Assembly (NCBI RefSeq): GCF_900112265.1
Contig: NZ_FOLO01000008.1
Location: 111,011-159,765, forward strand
DNA: 48,755 nt
DNA from: Pseudoalteromonas denitrificans DSM 6059
GTDB taxonomy: Bacteria > Pseudomonadota > Gammaproteobacteria > Enterobacterales > Alteromonadaceae
Direction: 5' to 3'
In this document: positions 29,227 through 37,438 of the stretch, in pieces
Layout of the letters: the number at the start of each line of letters is the position of its first letter
Numbering within the stretch: position 1 is the first letter of the stretch
The notes under the pieces: model-generated
What the model was told of the DNA's origin: nothing
Database searches by the model: none
Seen by the model: the letters and a program-made list of their open reading frames with translations, nothing else
Made by a program: the position numbers and the translations under genes

Positions 29227-30054
29227 ATGAAAGTTGCATATTTTGGTAATGATTGGCATATAGGGTGTTTAGACGTTTTTAAACAAAGTGCGCACACAAT
29301 AGGCCATATTTTTATTAATGGTGAACAAACCTTTAATCAAGTTATTCGCCAATATGCAACTGATAATAATATTCCTGTTACGTGTATTAAACCTGATGAA
29401 GAACACATAAAAAACCTAATAGAACAAGGTTTTGAGTGTTTTTTTTCTGTTGAATATGCTTGGTTGATCCCCATTCCAGAAGATATGAAAACTGTATATG
29501 CAATGAATGTTCATCCAAGCATGTTACCCCATGGGCGAGGTACAACACCAGTTAGTTGGATCATTAATGCTTATCCTCAGTATGCGGGGGTAACATTTCA
29601 TAAATTAACCAGTGAGTTTGATAAGGGTGACATTATTTATCAAAAACCTATGACATTGGCAGTTGATGAAAGCTTTGAAACTTGGATGGTCAAATTACAT
29701 TTAAGTATCCCACTTATGCTAAATGAAATCTTGGTCGATTTTGAAGCTTTATATTTAAAAGCACACAAACAAGAACAGGGCAGTACCTGGCCAAAAATTA
29801 GCATAAATGACCGTGTGATCAATTGGAATATGACAACACAACAAATTAAGGCTTTAGCAGCATGTTGTGGCCGATTTGGTATTGTTGCCATGCTGAATAA
29901 TGAAACTTTATTAGTGAATAATATTGAAGTAGGTCAAATCAAACATGAATATAAAAATGGTACTGTTATAAAAGAAGATTCAGAGACTTATGTGGTTGCT
30001 GTTAGTGATGGTTTTGTCATTTTAATGAAACACAACATCATAGAACAAATATAA
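29227..30054 (+). CDS. Formyltransferase-family protein
   Basis: A 275-residue protein with the N10-formyl-tetrahydrofolate transferase fold of methionyl-tRNA formyltransferase. The catalytic pattern is present: N94 and H96 in MNVHPSMLPHGRG, and D132 in the LTSEFDKGDIIYQ segment. A shorter C-terminal part (about 195-275) stands where Fmt has its tRNA-binding domain. It is unlikely to be the cell's Fmt, as the gene is not next to def. The substrate may be an amine or hydroxylamine. AAAGGA upstream supports ATG 29227; an upstream in-frame start at 29146 would run into cusA and is rejected. There is no terminator after cusA (46-bp gap), and the PepSY gene follows 11 bp downstream. Confidence 0.85.
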   Translation: MKVAYFGNDWHIGCLDVFKQSAHTIGHIFINGEQTFNQVIRQYATDNNIPVTCIKPDEEHIKNLIEQGFECFFSVEYAWLIPIPEDMKTVYAMNVHPSMLPHGRGTTPVSWIINAYPQYAGVTFHKLTSEFDKGDIIYQKPMTLAVDESFETWMVKLHLSIPLMLNEILVDFEALYLKAHKQEQGSTWPKISINDRVINWNMTTQQIKALAACCGRFGIVAMLNNETLLVNNIEVGQIKHEYKNGTVIKEDSETYVVAVSDGFVILMKHNIIEQI

Positions 30055-30065
30055 GAGAAACAATA

Positions 30066-30764
30066 ATGAAGTTAGTTAAAATAAGCCGAAAGTTACATAA
30101 ATGGCTGATGTTATTTTTAGGCTTACAATTTGTAATTTGGTCTGTCACGGGCGCTTATATGGTCATATTTGATATTGATTATATTCATGGTGATAGCTTG
30201 GTAACTAATCACCAAACAAGCATTGATCATAAAACAATAGGCATTAGTTTAGAGGATGTCATAAAAAAATACCCTGACGCACAAAATATTTCATTAGCAG
30301 TATTAATTGATATGCCTGTTTATCGGTTTAACGTAAAAAATCAAAATATATTATTAAGTGCAAAAAACGCAGAGTTACTTTCTCCAATTAATGAGTTAAT
30401 GGCGGTTAAACTCGCAAAACATCATTACAGCTCAGATGATGATATTTTAGAAGTTGCGCTTATTAGTCAAAATCCCCCGTTTGAGTTGAGTAAAAGACAC
30501 TTACCCGCTTATCGTATTAATTTTGATGCTTTAGGCAGTCCATCGTTATATATTTCAGCTAGCTCAGGAAAATTAGTGACAAAACGGCATGAATTTTGGC
30601 GATTGTTCGATTGGATGTTTAGGTTTCATGTTGCTGATTATGAAGATGGTGAACCTGAAAACCTGTTGTTATTTTGGTTTGCAGTGTTTGGCATACTAGC
30701 CTGTTTAAGCGGCTTAGTTTTAACCTATTTTAGAGTTATTAAAAAACAAGTTGAGGTTAGCTAA
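30066..30764 (+). CDS. PepSY-domain membrane protein
   Basis: A 232-residue membrane protein. An N-terminal helix contains HKWLMLFLGLQFVIWSVTG (residues about 10-33). A periplasmic PepSY-like domain contains PSLYISASSGKLVTKRHEF (about 155-180). A C-terminal helix (about 203-225) ends in basic residues. HKW-x-G-x-W-x-SG and the histidines in FRFHVADYED resemble PepSY-TM proteins linked to iron uptake and siderophore reduction, which can bind haem. Its stop overlaps the next start (TAATG). The next protein repeats the same HKW-PepSY-helix unit, so the two likely form a pair. Function is inferred from the reductase neighbour. Confidence 0.85.
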   Translation: MKLVKISRKLHKWLMLFLGLQFVIWSVTGAYMVIFDIDYIHGDSLVTNHQTSIDHKTIGISLEDVIKKYPDAQNISLAVLIDMPVYRFNVKNQNILLSAKNAELLSPINELMAVKLAKHHYSSDDDILEVALISQNPPFELSKRHLPAYRINFDALGSPSLYISASSGKLVTKRHEFWRLFDWMFRFHVADYEDGEPENLLLFWFAVFGILACLSGLVLTYFRVIKKQVEVS

Positions 30765-32653
30765 TGCAGTTTATTAAATCAGTACATAAGTGGGCCTCCC
30801 TTTTTGTCGGTATTCAGTTTTTGCTTTGGTTAGTGAGTGGTTTTTATTTCAATATCATGGATCACAGTAAAGCGGGTGGAAATCAATATAGAGAACGCAT
30901 TGAAAAAGTTGCTGTTGATTATCGCAGTACTGGCAATCAAAAATTGATAGATCCAAAATTGGTTTTAGCTGAAAATAAAAAAACACAAAACCTTCAAGTT
31001 GTCACAATTTTAGGCAAACCTTATTATTTATTGACTCATGAGAAAGGTTTGTACCGTCATTTTTATAATGAGCAAACTTTAGTTGATGCATATACTAATC
31101 AAATAATTGTAATAGATGAGCATATGGCTAAAAAAATAGCTCTGACTTCTTATAATGGCCCAGGAAAACTTACTTCTGTAATTAAACTTATGCCGCCAAT
31201 TCAAGATATTCCAAAAGAAAAGAATACAGTTTGGCAGGTTAATTTTAATGATAATGTGAATAGCAGTGTTTATATAAATGCCAGCTCTGGTAGGTTAATA
31301 CGCCATAGTGATGACGATAAACGTTTTGCTGACTTCTTTTTTATGCTGCATTTTATGGATTATGCTAGTGAAGGGAGCTTTAATAATTGGCAAATTATCT
31401 TATTTTCTATAGTCACGTTGTGGTTAGCATTGTCAGGTTTAATTTGGACGGTAGAGTTGGGTTTCAATGGTCATTATCGTTTAAGTTTAAGAAACCAAAA
31501 AAGCAAGATTAAAGTAAGTGATAAATCTGGTAAATTAATTGATGAGCTTAGCTTTTCTATTAATCAAAATTTACTTGATGGCCTGATTGAACATGATATT
31601 GTTTTGCCTTCAAGTTGTGGTGGTGGCGGTACTTGTGGTCAATGTAAAATTAAAGTCAATTCAGATGCCAAAATTACCTCAGCAGATAAACTACATTTGT
31701 CTCCACTAGAAGTTGAATCTGGGTTTAGGCTAGGGTGTCAGCACAAGGTCCGTGAGTTTAGTGATCTGACGTTATTAAATACGCATACAGCGAAAAAACA
31801 TGCTTTAGTATTAATGAAAAGCACTTTTATAAGCCCATTTATTAAAGAGCTTAGATTTAAATTACAAAATGGCTCTCACCTTAAATATAAGGCGGGTGCT
31901 TATATGCGCTTTTTTGTGCCTGCGGCCAAAGGTTGCGCGATACCACAAAAATTACCTGATGAATTTCAACCTCATTGGCATCATATCAGCCATTTAGAGT
32001 ATGAGCATTTAGCCTGTAGCCGGAGTTATTCATTAGCAACTTATGATACTGAGTCGGATGAACTTGTTTTTACCATAAAAATACAAACGGCACCTGAACA
32101 TAAAATATTACCGGGCATAGCGTCTAGTTATATTTGTAATTTAGACGTCGGCAAAATGATTAAAGCCGTCGGACCATTCGAGGAGTTTTATTTTAGTGAA
32201 AATTCAATAGATGCTTCAATTGAGAATGTGAGTGAAACGAATGTTAATGATGAAAAAACACTGGTTATGATAGGCGCGGGAGCAGGTATGGCGCCTTTAA
32301 AAGCCATTATATTAGAGCGATTGAAAAAATATAATAGTAAGCAAAATATTCATTATTATTTTGGTGCGCGTCATGAAGTTGATTTAATTTATCGAGAGCT
32401 ATTTGATGAATTAACGCAAAAACATCTTAATTTCAAATATATTCCAGTAGTCTCAAAAGATGCTCATAATTGGTTTGGCGAAACAGCTTATGTGCAAAAT
32501 ATTTTAAATAAACATTTTAATGAGTTAGGTCATATTGATGATTTAGCGTTTTATTTATGTGGGCCAAAAGCCATGATGCAAGATACGATCGTGTTATTGC
32601 AAAATAAAGGTGTAAAACCACAGGCAATTCAATTTGATGATTTTGCGAATTAA
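30764..32653 (+). CDS. PepSY - [2Fe-2S] ferredoxin - flavin reductase fusion (NqrF-like)
   Basis: A 629-residue fusion. The N-terminal 245 residues repeat the PepSY membrane unit of the preceding gene (VHKWASLFVGIQFLLWLVSG; SSVYINASSGRLI; a second helix near 210-230). Next comes a plant-type [2Fe-2S] domain with C285, C291, C294 and C325. A ferredoxin-NADP reductase module closes the protein, with FAD-binding SRSYSLATYD, NAD-binding MIGAGAGMAPLKAI and YLCGPKAMM. The ferredoxin-reductase part resembles NqrF. Electrons would pass from NAD(P)H through FAD and the cluster to the membrane part and then to a periplasmic acceptor, perhaps Fe(III) or Cu(II). The acceptor is inference. This is the last gene before a strong terminator. 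Confidence 0.88.
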   Translation: MQFIKSVHKWASLFVGIQFLLWLVSGFYFNIMDHSKAGGNQYRERIEKVAVDYRSTGNQKLIDPKLVLAENKKTQNLQVVTILGKPYYLLTHEKGLYRHFYNEQTLVDAYTNQIIVIDEHMAKKIALTSYNGPGKLTSVIKLMPPIQDIPKEKNTVWQVNFNDNVNSSVYINASSGRLIRHSDDDKRFADFFFMLHFMDYASEGSFNNWQIILFSIVTLWLALSGLIWTVELGFNGHYRLSLRNQKSKIKVSDKSGKLIDELSFSINQNLLDGLIEHDIVLPSSCGGGGTCGQCKIKVNSDAKITSADKLHLSPLEVESGFRLGCQHKVREFSDLTLLNTHTAKKHALVLMKSTFISPFIKELRFKLQNGSHLKYKAGAYMRFFVPAAKGCAIPQKLPDEFQPHWHHISHLEYEHLACSRSYSLATYDTESDELVFTIKIQTAPEHKILPGIASSYICNLDVGKMIKAVGPFEEFYFSENSIDASIENVSETNVNDEKTLVMIGAGAGMAPLKAIILERLKKYNSKQNIHYYFGARHEVDLIYRELFDELTQKHLNFKYIPVVSKDAHNWFGETAYVQNILNKHFNELGHIDDLAFYLCGPKAMMQDTIVLLQNKGVKPQAIQFDDFAN

Positions 32654-32672
32654 TTTAAGAGCTTGTAATTTT

Positions 32673-32714
<42 letters not shown>

Positions 32715-32754
32715 GGGCGGGGGTTAATAAAGTATAAACACTCAGCTTGATTTT

Positions 32755-32788
32755 GGTTAAAAACCACCATTAAAGGTGGTTTTTAACC
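32755..32788 (+). terminator. Strong terminator after the reductase fusion gene
   Basis: A perfect 14-bp stem (arms 32755-32768 and 32775-32788, core AAAACCACC) with a 6-nt loop. The T-run is within the right arm, so it works for the plus strand. By symmetry it also serves the small minus-strand gene that ends at 32793. Confidence 0.85.
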
Positions 32789-32792
32789 ATAT

Positions 32793-32975
32793 TTAATCTA
32801 GTGTATTATAATGTTCTATCACAGTGTTATTTATCACTATTTTGACCATATAAAATAAGAAAAAGGGGATCGCTAATCCAAAAGTAATAAAACATAGAAA
32901 AATCCAGCCTAAAACAGGTAAAAAGATGTCTATTAATGATTTTTCTAATCGAAGTCTATATTTCTTAACTTTCAC
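32793..32975 (-). CDS. Small membrane protein (DUF6693-like)
   Basis: A 60-residue protein with a basic N-terminus (MKVKKYRLRLEK) and a long hydrophobic core (about 15-50) that probably crosses the membrane twice. The stretch FITFGLAIPFFLFYMVKIVINNTVIEH resembles the C-terminal pattern of small DUF6693-type membrane proteins, an identification I hold loosely. The start is GTG, preceded at short distance by GAGG, a good ribosome site. It stands alone, convergent with the metal/PepSY operon. Confidence 0.65.
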   Translation of the reverse strand: MKVKKYRLRLEKSLIDIFLPVLGWIFLCFITFGLAIPFFLFYMVKIVINNTVIEHYNTLD

Positions 32976-33482
32976 AAATCCTCGCTGATTTTATTTATTC
33001 TCTTACTTTCAAAAAATGACGTTTTAAAATGTTATCCTGAAAGCTAATATTATTTTGACTCATAATGCCCAATACAAACCTGATTATATATAAATAGGTA
33101 CAAATGAGAAGACTAACTAAGAAATAAAAGAAACAAGTTGACTCAGACAAGTTATTTTTTAAGTTATAGACCATAAACTTAAGGTTTGGGTTATTGTTTA
33201 AGCATACATTACAAACTCATCATAAATACTTTAAATATGCTTCATTGACTCTCTTATATTCAATGATTTTAGCGCTTCTATATCCTTGAACTATGTTGTA
33301 TAAAACGATTATTTTGAAATGAAATCGTTATCCATTAATATTTTATATATAATGAAGTTGACATTTTGGGTACGCGGTGTGATAGTGTGGACTCACTTTT
33401 AAGGTAGATTAAACTAAAAATTTACTTTTGGAATAAAATGTAATTACTCTTTTTAGGGTCGTGACTATTTTATAAATTAAGG
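32976..33482. other. Intergenic region upstream of the FlhE-like gene
   Basis: About 500 bp of AT-rich sequence without a credible reading frame. It holds a plus-strand promoter candidate at 33358-33386. The minus-strand small membrane protein presumably has its promoter at the left end, but none was clearly seen. Confidence 0.5.
33358..33386 (+). promoter_or_regulatory. Candidate promoter of the FlhE-like gene
   Basis: Perfect TTGACA (33358-33363), 17-bp spacer, then GATAGT (33381-33386; 4 of 6). It would give a leader of about 90 nt. No sigma-28 or sigma-54 flagellar promoter pattern was recognised. Confidence 0.5.
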
Positions 33483-33911
33483 ATGAAAATGAAAAAAGTA
33501 TTATGACTTCTAACACTGCTACCAACTTTAGCTACTGCCGCAACCAGTTCATGGCAAAAAGAAGCATCCCCTAGCACAATTTATGGCGACGAATATGGCT
33601 CTAGTTCTATGTTTACAGATTTAAGCTCGCCACTAAATGGTGCTAAAATAACTCAGGTATCTTGGGATTTTAAAGGCTTTAATAATGGATCTGTTAAGCA
33701 AGATGTAAAGCTGTGCTATTTTAAACCATATCGTAGTACACCTTATGATTGTCTTGATATTTCAAATGATAAAATAGGTAGTACAGATTTTTTTAATGGT
33801 TGGGATCCTAGAACCCGTTTTCATTTAACATTTAGTTTATGGGGTGGGAGCTACCCTGCTTTTTGGGAGCATTCTGAAAAAGGTTTACTTAAAGTAGATT
33901 ACAAGTACTAA
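33483..33911 (+). pseudogene. FlhE-like secreted protein with in-frame UGA in the signal peptide
   Basis: From ATG 33483 (or 33489, with AAGGAT just upstream) the frame reads MKMKKVL, then TGA at 33504-33506, then LLTLLPTLATAATSSWQ and on to a stop at 33911. Removing the TGA gives a normal signal peptide with cleavage after LATA and a mature domain of about 120 residues. The mature part resembles the flagellar protein FlhE: WQ at its start, a VSWDF strand, a Cys pair (KLCYF and YDCLDI), FFNGWDPRTRFHLTFSLWGG and a final KVDYKY. The gene is therefore disrupted by one codon or read through; UGA followed by C is a leaky context. The next internal ATG (33609) would lack a signal and half the first strand. 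FlhE assignment is by pattern and moderately sure. Confidence 0.6.
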
Positions 33912-33933
33912 GTATTTTATAAGGGACGATAAA

Positions 33934-34866
33934 ATGAGAGTAAACGTTAACAATGACCGTATTATTTCGAACCCTCAAGCTAAAAAGGCTGATATAAAGT
34001 TAGGACTACCGAATGAGGGTGCCACGTCTAAGGTGAGTATCAGTCACTCGGCGCGGCAGGTTGAAAATTTATATAATCAAATTTCAAATTCGTTTAATGA
34101 TCGTAGTAATCGTCCCTTAAATTCTTTATCGGTGGAAAAGCACACTGAAATTTTAAATAAAATAGTGCAGGATACAGCACAAGGATCAGGAGTGAAGTAT
34201 TCGGAAAAACAAATCTCGAGAGTTGTATCTGATCTTAAAAAAGATTTAAATATTGAATCATCTTTCGATAAATCTGGAGATATCAGCTCGAGAAGCCTTT
34301 TTTCATTTTTGAGCTCTTCAGATCGCAAAGAAATTGACAAAGCTTATCAGTATGCGATTGATAATGGGACTAGTCTAGAAGATGTAGGGCTTGCAAGTTG
34401 GAGCTTGGGACACCAGAGGAAAGAGGAAGCTATGAGAGCTAATGGCACGGGTATAACAATGCATATACAAGACCCGAATAACATTCCTTTTGAATCGCCA
34501 ATTGATGAAGATGAAACCAGTGAACTAATGAATTTCATCTTAAAAAGACTTGATGAGAGCAAGTTTAATGTATTTGATAGTAACTCTTTTGTTGATAAAA
34601 CGTCTTTTTTGCCAATTGCAATACAAAGCTATGTAGATAGCAATCCAATTAAAGATGAAACTGAAGTTCGGCTTAAAAATACACATAATACTGAAGTAGT
34701 TAAAAGGGACCCTCTGAGTAAGTATAACAATATTGAGTCTAATCCTGTACTATATACAAATTTATTTTTAGATGCTTCGACGCAACGTCACTTATATAGG
34801 AATGAGTCTGACTTTCAAAAATATGTAAATACTCAAGGCTATCCTGAAAATCAAACAAGCGTTTGA
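33934..34866 (+). CDS. Hypothetical 310-residue protein with flagellar-substrate-like N-terminus
   Basis: No family is recognised. The protein is hydrophilic, without signal peptide, membrane segments or cysteines. The first 35 residues look disordered and contain KVSISHSARQVENLYNQI, reminiscent of the VSIS/LS..A motif of FlgM and other flagellar export substrates. The middle (about 50-150) is helical. The C-terminus has KYNNIESNPVLYTNLFLDAS and ends polar. AAGGGACG upstream of the ATG is a good ribosome site, and the gene begins 22 bp after the FlhE-like gene on the same strand, so they are probably one operon. A flagellar or secreted role is inference from this neighbour and the motif. No terminator is visible downstream. 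Confidence 0.7.
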   Translation: MRVNVNNDRIISNPQAKKADIKLGLPNEGATSKVSISHSARQVENLYNQISNSFNDRSNRPLNSLSVEKHTEILNKIVQDTAQGSGVKYSEKQISRVVSDLKKDLNIESSFDKSGDISSRSLFSFLSSSDRKEIDKAYQYAIDNGTSLEDVGLASWSLGHQRKEEAMRANGTGITMHIQDPNNIPFESPIDEDETSELMNFILKRLDESKFNVFDSNSFVDKTSFLPIAIQSYVDSNPIKDETEVRLKNTHNTEVVKRDPLSKYNNIESNPVLYTNLFLDASTQRHLYRNESDFQKYVNTQGYPENQTSV

Positions 34867-35030
34867 AACAGGGTCTTAATATAAAGTAACGCTCAAGTTG
34901 TGAATCACATTAAATTAGCAAAAAATACAGTACGTAGTGCATACCTGATTTTAATTTATCGGTCGTATTGAACTGTTTTGATATAAAAATACTGATTTTT
35001 AAGTCATTTTATCAATCTTAAAGTTGGTCG

Positions 35031-35660
35031 TTATTGTAAAGAAAGCACAATAAAAGTTTGTGCTATGTAATAAGTACTTAAAACAGCCATTTGCGCACCT
35101 TTAAATGTTTTTACAAATCTTGCAAAGGCTAAAATAGAATCGGATAACATAAACCAAATAGCACCAATTAAAACCATAAGCGCATTGGTTGTTTGCGTTG
35201 TTTGATAAAACATATCTGCGGTGATCACCATAGCTTGTAAAATTAAGGCGTACACTAAAACAGGAATTTTTAGAGAAGCTGTTTTTGGTAACAATATTTT
35301 TAAGTAAATAATGCCTATGAGTGCAACGGGAATAAGTGCATAAAGATTTAAGTTTATTTCTGCAGAATCTAAAAAAGCCATGATATAAAAAATGTGTGCA
35401 ATTAAAAAGCTGACTAAACCTTGCATGAATTTATCAGACTTAAGCATTAAAAAAATATCACCTAAAAGTGAAAAGCCTAAACCTAATACAATGAGCAAAG
35501 CATAATGGTTTAATTGAAAATTGCTCAGATAAAAAGCAAAGCTCATAATGGTGAGTGTTGTGAGTGGCTTTAAAATGTAACAGGCAAAAGTTTTGTTATA
35601 GTGGTCAGCAATAATATGGCACAAACCAGATAATGAAATTAAAATGATAAAAGATAGCAT
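35031..35660 (-). CDS. YhhN family (lysoplasmalogenase-like) membrane protein
   Basis: A 209-residue membrane protein with about eight hydrophobic segments. The conserved features of the YhhN/TMEM86 family are visible: GLGFSLLGDIFLML near residue 60-75 and GAIWFMLSDSILAFARF near 165-180, each with an acidic residue inside a helix that is thought to form the active site. Mammalian members cleave the vinyl-ether bond of lysoplasmalogen; the bacterial role is less clear. It lies just downstream of the subtilase gene on the same strand but behind a hairpin terminator, so it is likely expressed separately. Confidence 0.88.
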   Translation of the reverse strand: MLSFIILISLSGLCHIIADHYNKTFACYILKPLTTLTIMSFAFYLSNFQLNHYALLIVLGLGFSLLGDIFLMLKSDKFMQGLVSFLIAHIFYIMAFLDSAEINLNLYALIPVALIGIIYLKILLPKTASLKIPVLVYALILQAMVITADMFYQTTQTTNALMVLIGAIWFMLSDSILAFARFVKTFKGAQMAVLSTYYIAQTFIVLSLQ

Positions 35661-35731
35661 CTTGTTATTCTTATTATTTTTTATCCTATTGTAGTGTTAA
35701 TGCTCTAGTTTTGTCTTTAATTATTTTTAAT

Positions 35732-35772
35732 TAAACAAAAAGCACAATATTTAATATTATGCTTTTTGTTTA
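35732..35772 (-). terminator. Terminator after the subtilase gene
   Basis: Arms 35732-35744 and 35760-35772 pair perfectly (core ACAAAAAGCA) around a 15-nt AT-rich loop. The minus-strand transcript ends in a T-rich tail. It separates the subtilase from the yhhN-like gene. Confidence 0.75.
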
Positions 35773-35791
35773 CAGTTAATATATAGCAGGC

Positions 35792-37438
35792 TTATTTACA
35801 AGCGCCGTTGTTAGTCCATACTTCCCAAGGACCAGAGTTTTGCGCTGGGTTATCGTTTAGAGACCACCAGTTAGCTTGGTATTTAAAACCATTGTAGGCA
35901 ACTTCAATGCCACCAAGGTAAACCTTACTTGCAGACCAAGTTTCAAGGCCTACACAACCCGTTGGCACTCCAGTTATAGTCACTGATTTAGTTTTAACAG
36001 ACGTTTTATTATTTGCATCATAAACCGTTAAACTAACTTGATAGGTACCTTGTGACGTATAGGTATGGCTTGGGCTTGGTATTCTTGATGTTGAACCATC
36101 ACCAAAGCTCCATGAATAAGTTGCAATTTCACCCGTGGAACTATTGTTGAAGTTTACTGTTTTCCCATCAACTGTATGGCTGAAATTTGCAACAAGTTTA
36201 ACATCACCACAATCTGTATTAGTTAAATAATCACTTGCAGATTTAGCTTGCACAATACCGTGTCCGTAAGAAGTATCTCTGCCAGCAGCACCTTTATCTT
36301 GTGCCGTTGAATTGAGTGCATTACGTATATCTTTATTCGAACAACCTAAATTATTTGACCAGACTAATGCTGCAACACCTGATACATGTGGTGTTGCCAT
36401 TGAAGTACCGCTGATTGATTTATAACCGTTATTATTCCATGTTGAATTTACGCCAACACCCGGTGCTGCAATTTCAACTTGTGAGTTATATTGAGAAAAT
36501 GATGCTTTAGTGCCTGAACTATCAACCGCTGCAACAGATACAACAGAATCATAAGAAGCAGGGTAAGACATCGTTGAATCACCGCTATTACCCGCAGCTG
36601 CAATATGTAACATGCCTCTGTTATAGCTATTATCAAATGCTTGTTTTTCGGCTGTTGATGAAGCTCCACCACCTAAGCTCATGCTTGTAATATTGGCACC
36701 AGCAGCTTCACATTGATTGATTGCTGCAACTAAGTCAGAGCCATATGCCCAGCTTCCTGAGTCATTAAATACTTTAACAATATGCAACCCTAGCTGACCT
36801 GATGGATTTACGCCAACTACGCCTTGATTATTTCCACCGATTGCGGCGATAGTACCTGCAACATGAGTACCGTGGCCATTGCCATCGTTATACCAGTTAC
36901 CTGTATCATTTGAGCCATAACCATCGTCACCGGTAATGCCTGTATTTGGTAAATCTGGATGATTTAATGTATAACCTGTATCCATAATACATACTTTCCT
37001 TTGGCCACTTGAAGCATCAGAAAGTAGTGGTGCCTGAACCATGTTAATGCCATAAGGTGTTGATTCTGATAGCAAGAAACGTTTTGGATCTTCTTCAATG
37101 AGCGCAACATTACCATTCGCTAATAATTGCTTTTTTTGTTCAGCGGTTAGCTCAACTGCAATCGCATTTATATCCGACAAGGTATGCACAAGCTTAGCAT
37201 CAACACTACTGGCTGTTTGCTGTAATAATGATACTTTAGCTTCAAGTATGGCTTGAGGTGAATTTTCTTTTGATTTTACACTAAAGATAGCGCTGTCATT
37301 TAGGTGCACAATGAAGCGTTGAACATCATTTTTAGGCTCTTGAATGAGTTGTTTTGATTCTGTATTTGCTTGAACAGAAGCTGCAATTAAAGATAATGCA
37401 AAGCCTGCTACTAATTTAGAATTAATTTTTTTGTTCAT
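35792..37438 (-). CDS. Secreted subtilisin-like protease with PKD and CBM5/12-type domain
   Basis: A 548-residue extracellular serine protease (S8). Signal peptide 1-24; I9 inhibitor propeptide about 40-121; catalytic domain about 130-400 with D153 (CIMDTGY), H189 (GNGHGTHVAG), oxyanion N284 (AAGNSG) and S346 (SGTSMATPH), all intact. A PKD domain (about 415-488, with YSWSFGDGST) follows. A C-terminal module (about 495-548) has paired tryptophans, CVGLETWSASKVYLGG and YQANWWSLNDNP, typical of chitin/cellulose-binding CBM5/12. The binding module suggests the enzyme works on chitin-protein material such as crustacean shell. The gene has a long upstream gap of its own and a terminator after it. 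Confidence 0.94.
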   Translation of the reverse strand: MNKKINSKLVAGFALSLIAASVQANTESKQLIQEPKNDVQRFIVHLNDSAIFSVKSKENSPQAILEAKVSLLQQTASSVDAKLVHTLSDINAIAVELTAEQKKQLLANGNVALIEEDPKRFLLSESTPYGINMVQAPLLSDASSGQRKVCIMDTGYTLNHPDLPNTGITGDDGYGSNDTGNWYNDGNGHGTHVAGTIAAIGGNNQGVVGVNPSGQLGLHIVKVFNDSGSWAYGSDLVAAINQCEAAGANITSMSLGGGASSTAEKQAFDNSYNRGMLHIAAAGNSGDSTMSYPASYDSVVSVAAVDSSGTKASFSQYNSQVEIAAPGVGVNSTWNNNGYKSISGTSMATPHVSGVAALVWSNNLGCSNKDIRNALNSTAQDKGAAGRDTSYGHGIVQAKSASDYLTNTDCGDVKLVANFSHTVDGKTVNFNNSSTGEIATYSWSFGDGSTSRIPSPSHTYTSQGTYQVSLTVYDANNKTSVKTKSVTITGVPTGCVGLETWSASKVYLGGIEVAYNGFKYQANWWSLNDNPAQNSGPWEVWTNNGACK

